Assembly (NCBI GenBank): GCA_024641665.1
Contig: JAHECP010000004.1
Location: 23,342-87,341, forward strand
Direction: 5' to 3'
DNA: 64,000 bases
Source of the DNA: Acidobacteriota bacterium
GTDB lineage: Bacteria > Acidobacteriota > Vicinamibacteria > Vicinamibacterales > JAHECP01
The notes beneath the pieces are model-generated. The model saw only the letters and a list, made by a program, of their open reading frames with translations. It was not told the DNA's origin and ran no database searches. Below, in pieces: positions 25,702 to 33,467 of this stretch (within the stretch, counting starts at the first letter, position 1; each line of letters begins with the position of its first letter). The translations under genes were made by a program, and so were the position numbers.

Positions 25702-27066
25702 CTAACCCGAACTCGCCTTCGGCACGTAGTCCAGCGGCGCGCCGGCAGGGATGAGCCGCTCGCGCTTGACACTCTCCTGGAACTCCTTCATCAGCCGGCC
25801 GAAGTGCGCCATCGTCCAGCTGTGCAGGTAGACCGGGTTGAACGGTTCCCGCTCCTTCGGATCCGTGATCAGGTTCACGACGTGCGGGAAGCCCAGCGGC
25901 AGGGCCGGGTCGGTGAAGTACTTCTGATCCACCAGCACCAGCTTGAAGTCCTGCCACTTGACGCCGTACAGCTTCTCGCCGTTCCAGAAGAGGAAGCCCT
26001 CACGGCTCGACTTCTCCTGTTGGCCGGACAGGAACCGCGACTGGTCCTTGCCGTCAATCACGCGGTCGTCCGGGACGGGCAGGCCCGCCAGGGCGAGCAG
26101 CGTGGTGAACCAGTCGGTGATATGCACGATCTCGTTGCTCTTGCGCCCCGCCGCGATCTTCCCCGGCCAGCGCGCGATACACGGCGTGCGCAGCGAGGCT
26201 TCCGCGCCGGTGAAGTACGAACCGTCGAAGAATCCGCCGGTTCCGCGATGCAGGAGCATCTCCTCGTTGCCGTTGTCGCCGGCGAACACGACGATCGTGT
26301 CGTCGCTGAGGCCCAACGCGTCGAGTCTGTCGAGGAGATCACCGAAGTCCCCGTCGAGCTGCAGCAGGCAGTCGGCGAAGTCGCCGTTGCCGCTCTTGCC
26401 TTTGTACTCGTCCCGGGGCACGACCGGCAGGTGCATCAAGGTGTGGTTGTAGTAGAGAAAGAAGGGCCGCTTCGCCCGCGCGTTCTCCTCCATGAAGCGG
26501 AACGCGCGGCGCTTGTACTCGACGTCGACGTTGCGCTTCAGCTCGTAGGTCAGTTGTTCCGCCTGCCTGAGCTTTTCGCCCTTGGCTCCATCCAGCATGT
26601 GCGAGACCGGGTCGCGTCCGGGCACGTACCACGGATCGGTTTCCCAGAGCGCCTCGTCATAGGTGTGGGGCGGCCCGTACCACTCGTCGAAGCCGTGGTC
26701 GGTGGGCCAGCGCCCGTCGCAATCGCCGACGTGCCACTTCCCCATACACATCGTCGCGTAGCCGGCATCTGCGAAGAGATCGCCCAGTGTGCGCTCCCAG
26801 GCGACAATCCCCGACCCCGCGCCGGCCAGCGCGACGGTGTGATTGCCGGTGCGGATGGCGTGGCGGCCGGTGAGCAACGCCGTCCGCGAGGGAGTACACT
26901 GCGACTCCGGCGCGTAGTTGAGGAGTCGAAAGCCTTCCCGGGCGAACTGGTCGATGCGCCGCGTGTCAGCGCCGCGCAGGATGCCTCCGCCGTAGCAGCC
27001 GAGCTCGCCATAGCCCAGATTGTCCACATGGAAATAGACGATGTTGGGCCTGGAGTCTCTTGCCAT
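25702..27066 (-). CDS. Short sulfatase, Cys-type (sulfatase C)
   Basis: 454 residues, much shorter than its neighbours because it lacks their extra C-terminal beta domain. The formylglycine site reads CTPSRTALLTG with Cys57, and MGKWHVGDC plus FAGDNGNEEM and HITDWFTTLLAL match typical secreted or cytoplasmic S1 sulfatases. The first metal site is HVDNLGYGELG, with Asp-Asn instead of Asp-Asp, so one metal ligand is changed. No signal peptide. Belongs to another subfamily than A, B, D and E; it was probably recruited separately into the operon. Confidence 0.9.
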   Translation of the reverse strand: MARDSRPNIVYFHVDNLGYGELGCYGGGILRGADTRRIDQFAREGFRLLNYAPESQCTPSRTALLTGRHAIRTGNHTVALAGAGSGIVAWERTLGDLFADAGYATMCMGKWHVGDCDGRWPTDHGFDEWYGPPHTYDEALWETDPWYVPGRDPVSHMLDGAKGEKLRQAEQLTYELKRNVDVEYKRRAFRFMEENARAKRPFFLYYNHTLMHLPVVPRDEYKGKSGNGDFADCLLQLDGDFGDLLDRLDALGLSDDTIVVFAGDNGNEEMLLHRGTGGFFDGSYFTGAEASLRTPCIARWPGKIAAGRKSNEIVHITDWFTTLLALAGLPVPDDRVIDGKDQSRFLSGQQEKSSREGFLFWNGEKLYGVKWQDFKLVLVDQKYFTDPALPLGFPHVVNLITDPKEREPFNPVYLHSWTMAHFGRLMKEFQESVKRERLIPAGAPLDYVPKASSG

Positions 27067-27163
27067 CTTCTATCCCTCTCATGGCGCGGCTTTCCGCAAA
27101 AAGTCTCGCGGGCGGCAACGAGTCGCAATCGACCCGCCGCCGCCCGCTTCGACTTCTGCCGCG

Positions 27164-29491
27164 TCAGTCGCGGGCCAGAGCGCCCGCGGCTTCCAACTCG
27201 AGATCCAGGTACGACTCCTTGCTCACGTCGATGGCGACGCCCTGGATCGTGCCGCCCGTGAACTTTGCCGGGCTCGTGTACTCCAGGCTCACGTTGTCGC
27301 CGCTGTCGTAGCCGATGCACAGCCCATCGCCGGAGAGCGTGAACTTGCCGACCTGGGCTTTCATCGGGCCCTCGGCGACGACCTTCTCGTCCACGTAGAG
27401 CTTGGCGGTGCCCAGCGACTCGTGATACTGGCCTGCCTTTTCCCGGATGAACTCCACGCCCAGGACGTGCTTGCCCGGCGTGAGCACAGCCGACACGAAC
27501 TTCTGCTCGGGCTTGATGCCCAGGAAGTTGTAGACGTAGACCAGCTTCTGGTCCTTGATGAAGAGGGTGTGTCCGCCGAAGCGCGAACCGTGGGCGAAGA
27601 GGACACCCGAGGCATCCGCCGTGATATCCACATCCGCCACGATCTTGTACGACCGACCGCGAATATTGACGGCGACGCCTTCCGGTACCGGGGACGTGTC
27701 CGGGTAGTAGACGTAGCGGGTACGCGGCGCTTCTTCAGAGGGACGTTCCTCGCCGAGGATCTCCATGGCGGAGCGGTCGTCGAGCGGCAGCACCAGGTTC
27801 TTTTCCGCCTCCTCGAACCAGGCCTTGACCAGCGCCTCGAGCTTCTCGGGGTGCTGCGTGGCCAGATCCGTCGACTCGGAGCGATCCGCATCCACGTGGT
27901 AGAGCTCCCACCGGTCCTTGTCGAAGTGGCCCTTGCCGCTGATCGGCGCATGAACGGCGGAGGCTCTCCAGCCGTTCTCCCAGATGCCGCGGGTGCCGAG
28001 CATGGCGTAATACTGCCGCTTCTTCTGGGTCGGGCCGTCGGGCTTCGCGTCGAAGCTGTACTTCATCGAGACGCCGTTCAACGGGTACTGCTCGACACCC
28101 TTGTAGACCTTGGGCATCTCGAGGCCACAGGCTTCCAGGATTGTCGGCACGATGTCGACGGAATGGTGGTACTGGTTCCGGACCTCGCCGCGGGCCTTGA
28201 TGCCCTTGGGCCACGAGATGACCATCGGGTCGCAAGTGCCGCCCGAGTACTCCGAGTACCGCTTGAACATCTTGAACGGCGTCGAGAAGGCAACCGCCCA
28301 TCCGGTCGGAAAGTGTTCGTAGGTTTCCGGCCCGCCCAGGACGTTCAGGAGCTTCATGTTCTCCGCCAACTCATCGGGGTAGTTGTTGAAGAACTTGTTC
28401 TCGTTGACGGAGCCGTTCGGCGTGCCCTCGCCGGACGCGCCATTGTCCGCGGCGTAGAGGACGATGGTGTTGTCGAGCTGCCCGCTCTTCTCGAGGTAGT
28501 CGATGATGCGGCCCACCTGGGCGTCCGTGTACTCCGAGAACCCGGCGTAGACCTCGGCCAGGCGCGAGAACAGCTTCTTCTCGTCGGCGTTGAGCGTGTT
28601 CCACGGACGCACGGCGTCGGCAGGGTTCGCCATGTCGTCCGGCATCGGGTTGATCGGGGTGAGCTTGGTGCCCTTGGGCAGGATGCCCTTCGCGATCATG
28701 CGCGGAAGGACCCACTCGCGGTACGCCTCGTAGCCGTCGTCGAACTTGCCCTGGTACTTGTCGATGTACTCCTTCGGGGCATGGTGCGGAGCATGGTTGG
28801 CGCCCGGGCAGAACCACATGAACCACGGCTTCGAAGGGTTGCTCGCCTTCTGGTCGCGGATCATCTTCAGCGCCTGGTCGGCGAGGTCCTTGGAGAGGTG
28901 ATAGCCCTCTTCCGGGCCGTACGGCTGGTCGATGAAACGGTTGTCCTCGACCAGGTCCGGGTACCACTGGTTGGTCTCACCCCCGAGGAAGCCGTAGAAG
29001 CGGTCGAAGCCCTGATTGAGCGGCCACTGCTTGCGGCTCGCGCCCGGGGCGACGTCCTGCTCCGCGACATTGTGGTTCTTGCCCAGCCAGAAGGTGCTCC
29101 ACCCGCCATCCTGCAGGATCTGCCCGATGGTGGCGCACTGCTCCGGGAGGCGGCCATGCTGGCCGGGGTATCCGCTGGTGGCTTCCGTGATGGCGGCGAA
29201 GCCGTTGACGTGGTGGTTGCGTCCGGTCAGACACGTGGACCGGGTCGGCGAGCAGAGCGCCGTGGTGTGCCACTGCGAGTACATCAGGCCCCGGTCGGCC
29301 AGCTTCTGCAGCGTCGGCATCTCGATCCGACCGCCGAATGGCGACCAGGCCGCAAGACCGGTGTCGTCGTAGAGAACGAACAGGATGTTCGGCGCTCCCT
29401 CGGGCGCTCGCTTCGCGGTGTACGGACCCCAGTCCGCGACCGAGTCGCGAACGTCGAGCCTGATGACTCCTTTGAACTTCTTGTCCGTCAT
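27164..29491 (-). CDS. Arylsulfatase, Cys-type (sulfatase D, tandem copy)
   Basis: 775 residues. Metal site FVLYDDTGLAAWS, formylglycine site TTALCSPTRSTCLTGRNHH with Cys80, GKNHNVAEQD, GANHAPHHAP and AADNGASGEGT. GKNHN replaces GKCHE of A and B. No signal peptide. It is a tandem duplicate of sulfatase E: same length, constant 2,352-bp offset, only scattered differences, and a run of about 560 identical bases. Divergence is concentrated at the very N-terminus and around residues 570-600. Confidence 0.92.
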   Translation of the reverse strand: MTDKKFKGVIRLDVRDSVADWGPYTAKRAPEGAPNILFVLYDDTGLAAWSPFGGRIEMPTLQKLADRGLMYSQWHTTALCSPTRSTCLTGRNHHVNGFAAITEATSGYPGQHGRLPEQCATIGQILQDGGWSTFWLGKNHNVAEQDVAPGASRKQWPLNQGFDRFYGFLGGETNQWYPDLVEDNRFIDQPYGPEEGYHLSKDLADQALKMIRDQKASNPSKPWFMWFCPGANHAPHHAPKEYIDKYQGKFDDGYEAYREWVLPRMIAKGILPKGTKLTPINPMPDDMANPADAVRPWNTLNADEKKLFSRLAEVYAGFSEYTDAQVGRIIDYLEKSGQLDNTIVLYAADNGASGEGTPNGSVNENKFFNNYPDELAENMKLLNVLGGPETYEHFPTGWAVAFSTPFKMFKRYSEYSGGTCDPMVISWPKGIKARGEVRNQYHHSVDIVPTILEACGLEMPKVYKGVEQYPLNGVSMKYSFDAKPDGPTQKKRQYYAMLGTRGIWENGWRASAVHAPISGKGHFDKDRWELYHVDADRSESTDLATQHPEKLEALVKAWFEEAEKNLVLPLDDRSAMEILGEERPSEEAPRTRYVYYPDTSPVPEGVAVNIRGRSYKIVADVDITADASGVLFAHGSRFGGHTLFIKDQKLVYVYNFLGIKPEQKFVSAVLTPGKHVLGVEFIREKAGQYHESLGTAKLYVDEKVVAEGPMKAQVGKFTLSGDGLCIGYDSGDNVSLEYTSPAKFTGGTIQGVAIDVSKESYLDLELEAAGALARD

Positions 29492-30715
29492 TGAGCTGTC
29501 TCCTGTTTGACCGCGTCAGTCGCGAGCCAGGGCGCCCGCGGCTTCCAGCTCGAGATCCAGGTACGACTCCTTGCTCACGTCGATGGCGACGCCCTGGATC
29601 GTGCCGCCCGTGAACTTTGCCGGGCTCTTGTACTCCTGGCTCACGTTGTCTTCGCTGTCGTAGCCGATGCAGAGACCATCGCCGCCCAGCGAGAACTTGC
29701 CGACCTGGGCCTTCATCGGGCCTTCGGCGACGACCTGCTCATCCACGTAGAGCTTGGCGGTGCCCAGCGACTCGTGATACTGGCCTGCCTTTTCCCGGAT
29801 GAACTCCACGCCCAGGACGTGCTTGCCCGGCGTGAGCACACCCGACACGAACTTCTGCTCGGGCTTGATGCCCAGGAAGTTGTAGACGTAGAACAGCTTC
29901 TGGTCCTTGATGAAGAGGCTGTGTCCGCCGAAGCGCGAGCCGTGGGCGAAGAGGACCCCCGAGGCCTTTGCCGTGATGTCCACGTCCGCCACGATCTTGT
30001 ACGACCGCCCGCGAACGTTGGCGCAGACTGCCTCAGGTACCGGGGAAGTGCCGGGGTAGTACACGTAGCGGGTACGGGGCGCTTCCTCGGACGGGCGCTC
30101 GATGGTGAGCTGTTCGACAGCGGAGCGGTCGTCGAGCGGCAGCACCATGTTCTTCTCCGCCTCCTCGAACCAGGCCTTGACCAGCGCCTCGAGCTTCTCG
30201 GGGTGCTGCGTGGCCAGATCCGTCGACTCGGAGCGATCCGCATCCACGTGGTAGAGCTCCCACCGGTCCTTGTCGAAGTGGCCCTTGCCGCTGATCGGCG
30301 CATGAACGGCGGAGGCTCTCCAGCCGTTCTCCCAGATGCCGCGGGTGCCGAGCATGGCGTAATACTGCCGCTTCTTCTGGGTCGGGCCGTCGGGCTTCGC
30401 GTCGAAGCTGTACTTCATCGAGACGCCGTTCAACGGGTACTGCTCGACACCCTTGTAGACCTTGGGCATCTCGAGGCCACAGGCTTCCAGGATTGTCGGC
30501 ACGATGTCGACGGAATGGTGGTACTGGTTCCGGACCTCGCCGCGGGCCTTGATGCCCTTGGGCCACGAGATGACCATCGGGTCGCAAGTGCCGCCCGAGT
30601 ACTCCGAGTACCGCTTGAACATCTTGAACGGCGTCGAGAAGGCAACCGCCCATCCGGTCGGAAAGTGTTCGTAGGTTTCCGGCCCGCCCAGGACGTTCAG
30701 GAGCTTCATGTTCTC
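27804..30715. repeat. Tandem gene duplication with a 560-bp identical core
   Basis: Bases 27804-28363 and 30156-30715 read as identical by eye at an offset of 2,352 bp, while the parts on both sides differ every few tens of bases, mostly at third codon positions. This is the pattern of local gene conversion between two older tandem copies (sulfatases D and E). The stretch between is unique gene sequence; only the two ends are the repeat units. Confidence 0.8.
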
Positions 30716-31843
30716 GGCCAGCTCGTCCGGGAAGCCGTTGAAGAACTTGTTCTCGTTGACCGAGCCGTTCGGCGTGCCCTCGCCGGACGCGCCGTTGTCC
30801 GCGGCGTAGAGGACGATGGTGTTGTCGAGCTGCCCGCTCTTCTCGAGGTAGTCGATGATGCGGCCCACCTGCGCGTCGGTGTACTCCGAGAACGCGGCGT
30901 AGACCTCGGCCAGGCGCGAGAACAGCTTCTTCTCGTCGGCGTTGAGCGTGTTCCAGGGACGCACGGCGTCGGCAGGGTTCGCCATGTCGTCCGGCATCGG
31001 ATTGATCGGGGTGAGCTTGGTGTCCTTGGGCAGGATGCCCTTCGCGATCATGCGCGGCAGCACCCACTCGCGGTACGCCTCGTAGCCGTCGTCGAACTTG
31101 CCCTTGTACTTCTCGATGTAGTCCTTCGGGACATGGTGCGGAGCATGGTTGGCGCCCGGGCAGAACCACATGTACCACGGCTTCGAAGGGTTGCTCGCCT
31201 TCTGGTCGCGGATCATCTTCAGCGCCTGGTCGGCGAGGTCCTTGGACAGGTGATAGCCCTCTTCCGGGCCGTACGGCTGGTCGATGAAATGGTTGTCCTC
31301 GACGAGGCTCGGATACCACTGGTTGGTCTCACCACCGAGGAAACCGTAGAAGCGGTCGAAGCCCTGGTTGAGCGGCCACTGCTTGCGGCTCGCGCCCGGG
31401 GCGATGTCCTGCTCCGCGACATTGTGGTTCTTGCCCAGCCAGAAGGTGCTCCAGCCGCCGTCCTGCAGGATCTGCCCGATGGTGGCGCATTGTTCCGGCA
31501 GGCGGCCGTGCGCGCCGGGGAATCCGTTGGCGCCTTCCGTGATGCAGGCCATGCCGTTGACGTGGTGGTTGCGTCCGGTCAGGCAGGTGGACCGGGTCGG
31601 CGAGCAGAGCGCCGTCGTGTGCCACTGCGAGTACATCAGGCCCCGGTCGGCCAGTTTCTGCAGCGTCGGCATCTCGATCCGGCCACCGAATGGCGACCAG
31701 GACGCAAGACCGGTGTCGTCGTAGAGAACGAACAGGATGTTCGGCGCTCCCTCGGGCGCTCGCTTCGCGGTGTACGGACCCCAGTCCGCGACCGAGTCGC
31801 GAACATCGAGCTTGATGACGCCTTTGAACGGCTTCTTCTCCAT
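29516..31843 (-). CDS. Arylsulfatase, Cys-type (sulfatase E, tandem copy)
   Basis: 775 residues, near twin of sulfatase D. Active-site Cys80 in CSPTRSTC; metal Asp pair in YDDTGLAS. First sulfatase gene after the maturase (40-bp gap) and 24 bp before D. Both copies start with the same FKGVI-LDVRDSVADWGPYTAKRAPEG segment and lack a signal peptide. Keeping both copies intact suggests dosage or slightly different substrates; which cannot be decided from sequence. Confidence 0.92.
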   Translation of the reverse strand: MEKKPFKGVIKLDVRDSVADWGPYTAKRAPEGAPNILFVLYDDTGLASWSPFGGRIEMPTLQKLADRGLMYSQWHTTALCSPTRSTCLTGRNHHVNGMACITEGANGFPGAHGRLPEQCATIGQILQDGGWSTFWLGKNHNVAEQDIAPGASRKQWPLNQGFDRFYGFLGGETNQWYPSLVEDNHFIDQPYGPEEGYHLSKDLADQALKMIRDQKASNPSKPWYMWFCPGANHAPHHVPKDYIEKYKGKFDDGYEAYREWVLPRMIAKGILPKDTKLTPINPMPDDMANPADAVRPWNTLNADEKKLFSRLAEVYAAFSEYTDAQVGRIIDYLEKSGQLDNTIVLYAADNGASGEGTPNGSVNENKFFNGFPDELAENMKLLNVLGGPETYEHFPTGWAVAFSTPFKMFKRYSEYSGGTCDPMVISWPKGIKARGEVRNQYHHSVDIVPTILEACGLEMPKVYKGVEQYPLNGVSMKYSFDAKPDGPTQKKRQYYAMLGTRGIWENGWRASAVHAPISGKGHFDKDRWELYHVDADRSESTDLATQHPEKLEALVKAWFEEAEKNMVLPLDDRSAVEQLTIERPSEEAPRTRYVYYPGTSPVPEAVCANVRGRSYKIVADVDITAKASGVLFAHGSRFGGHSLFIKDQKLFYVYNFLGIKPEQKFVSGVLTPGKHVLGVEFIREKAGQYHESLGTAKLYVDEQVVAEGPMKAQVGKFSLGGDGLCIGYDSEDNVSQEYKSPAKFTGGTIQGVAIDVSKESYLDLELEAAGALARD

Positions 31844-31882
31844 GGTGTCGATCTCTCCTGTGTGTGAATGTGGAGCCCCGGG

Positions 31883-33160
31883 TCACGCGCTTTCAGCGTG
31901 GGACGGGTGCCGTGGCTGCGCGGTGGCATCCTCCGGCATCTGCATGATCTCGTCCGCGTAGCGGCCCTGCTTCAGCAGCCCCGCCATGATCTTCATCGGC
32001 TTGTCGATATGCGTGAAGAACGCCTTGTAGCCGGCGCACAGATAGTTCAACCCGTCCTGGCCGTCGGGGGTCTTGATGAAACGGTTGCGCGGGCATTCGC
32101 CGTAACAGGCGAACAGCACCGGGCATTGCTTGCAGAAGGTCGGCAAGGTGTCGTACTTCGCCTGGCCGAAACGACGTTGCTTCTCCGAGGCGACCAGCGT
32201 CTTGAGCGGGGTGTCCTTGACGTTGCCCAACAGGTGATCCGGCTCGACGTAGTGGTCGCAGGAGTACACGTCGCCGTTGTGCTCCATCGCCAGGGCCCTG
32301 CCGCACGTCGGCGAGATGATGCAGGCGTTGTGCTGTCCGAGCCAGCTGCCCAGGGCGATGTCGAAGGTCGTGACGTACACCTTCCCGACGTCGGTCCGCA
32401 CCCATTCATCGAAGATGGCGATCAGGAACTGACCGAACTGCTCGGCGGTCACCGTTCGCTCGGTGACCAAGCTCCCTTCCTGCTTGTACAAGGGCCGATC
32501 CCGGCCCCTCAGTCCGCCCCACCCTTCGTTGGCCGCCGCGATCGTCTCCGGGGTCGCCCGCTCGACGATCGGGATCAGCTGGATGTACTGCGCCTGCAGC
32601 TCGTCGCGGAAGAAGCGGTAGACCTCGAGAGGGTGGTTGGCGTTCGCGGCGTGTATCGTGCAGAGGATGTTGACGTCGACGCCGTGCTTGCGCAGGCAGT
32701 TCCAGCTGCGAATCACGTCGTCGAAGCTGCCGTCGTTCTGCTTGGTGACGCGGTAGGCGTCGTGCAGTTCGCGCGGCCCGTCCACGCTCAAGCCCACCAG
32801 ATAGTTGTTCGACTTGAAGAAGGCGGCCCACTCATCATCCACCAGCGTGCCGTTGGTCTGAATCGTGTGGAGAATGCGCTGGTGCGGCTGGCGGTACCGT
32901 TCGGCCAGCTCGACCGAGCGCCGGTAGAAGTCCAGCCCGCGCAGCATCGGCTCGCCGCCCTGCCAGGCGACGTCCACCTGGGGCCCCGGGGACGATTGCA
33001 TCAGCTGGCGGAGGTACGTCTCCAGGGTGTCCTCGGTCATCAGCGGGCTCTCGCGCTCCGCATAGAGGAGTTCCTTCGACAGGAAGAAGCAGTACTTGCA
33101 GCTCAGGTTGCAGGCCGCGCCGGCGGGCTTGGCGAGAAGGTGATACGGGGCTGTCTGCAT
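31883..33160 (-). CDS. Anaerobic-type sulfatase-maturating enzyme (radical SAM/SPASM)
   Basis: 425 residues. The radical SAM cluster motif is CNLSCKYC (Cys17, 21, 24). The SPASM part has Cys in PTCGRALAMEHNGDVYSCDHYVEPDHLLGN and FCKQCPVLFACYGECPRNRF, as needed for two further 4Fe-4S clusters. This enzyme oxidises the Cys or Ser of C/S-x-P-x-R in sulfatases to formylglycine in the cytoplasm. It is first in the operon, 39 bp before sulfatase E, and all five downstream enzymes carry its substrate motif. Acts without oxygen chemistry, so the system should also work under low oxygen. Confidence 0.95.
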   Translation of the reverse strand: MQTAPYHLLAKPAGAACNLSCKYCFFLSKELLYAERESPLMTEDTLETYLRQLMQSSPGPQVDVAWQGGEPMLRGLDFYRRSVELAERYRQPHQRILHTIQTNGTLVDDEWAAFFKSNNYLVGLSVDGPRELHDAYRVTKQNDGSFDDVIRSWNCLRKHGVDVNILCTIHAANANHPLEVYRFFRDELQAQYIQLIPIVERATPETIAAANEGWGGLRGRDRPLYKQEGSLVTERTVTAEQFGQFLIAIFDEWVRTDVGKVYVTTFDIALGSWLGQHNACIISPTCGRALAMEHNGDVYSCDHYVEPDHLLGNVKDTPLKTLVASEKQRRFGQAKYDTLPTFCKQCPVLFACYGECPRNRFIKTPDGQDGLNYLCAGYKAFFTHIDKPMKIMAGLLKQGRYADEIMQMPEDATAQPRHPSHAESA

Positions 33161-33232
33161 CTTCGCTAGTCTCGGGTTGCGAGCTCGTCTGGTTCCGGAC
33201 CTCAGCCCTCGAGGGGGTTCGGATCGTCGTTG

Positions 33233-33248
33233 AGCAAGTCGCGGACCA
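33233..33248 (-). promoter_or_regulatory. Sigma-54 promoter of the maturase-sulfatase operon
   Basis: Minus-strand TGGTCCGCGACTTGCT, GG-N10-GC with perfect TTGCT. It is almost the same as the promoter before 19422. The -12 box is about 75 bp before the maturase ATG at 33160. Confidence 0.7.
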
Positions 33249-33361
33249 ACCGACCCTGCTGGATGACGGCCTCTAAGTTGCTGACGGAGCCGCTGAATGG
33301 CGATGAATGTTGTACGAGTGACACGATCGCGGCCTGGCGCTCACGGGAAGTAGTGGAACGC

Positions 33362-33377
33362 TCACAACCTGCGGTGA
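33362..33377. promoter_or_regulatory. Enhancer-like palindrome (UAS 4)
   Basis: TCACAACCTGCGGTGA; with the flanks GCTCAC...GTGAGC it differs from UAS 3 by one base. Distance to the -24 box of the sulfatase promoter is 123 bp, the longest in the set. Confidence 0.65.
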
Positions 33378-33467
33378 GCGTCCTGCCCCGTCCCCCTGGC
33401 GGACGCGCGCTGCTGCGGGAACGGTCGGGCGCCGACGACGGCAGGATTTGCGAGTGGGGAGTCAGAT

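Larger units (their letters stand above)
33161..33467. other. Divergent control region of maturase-sulfatase operon and SulP
   Basis: 307 bp without a supported gene. It contains a minus-strand sigma-54 promoter (33233-33248), palindrome UAS 4 (33362-33377) and a stray half site CGCTCACGGG near 33338. No sigma-54 promoter facing SulP was found. A 101-codon minus frame here is considered spurious. Confidence 0.6.

Noticed and set aside
27164..31843. Tandem sulfatase genes as part of a mobile element
   Set aside because: No transposase, terminal repeats or target duplication seen; the copies are ordinary head-to-tail genes in an operon.
33405..33435. Sigma-54 promoter facing SulP
   Set aside because: A GG-N10-GC exists (CGGGAACGGTCGGGCG) but the -12 box is GGGC; spacing to the palindrome is too short.
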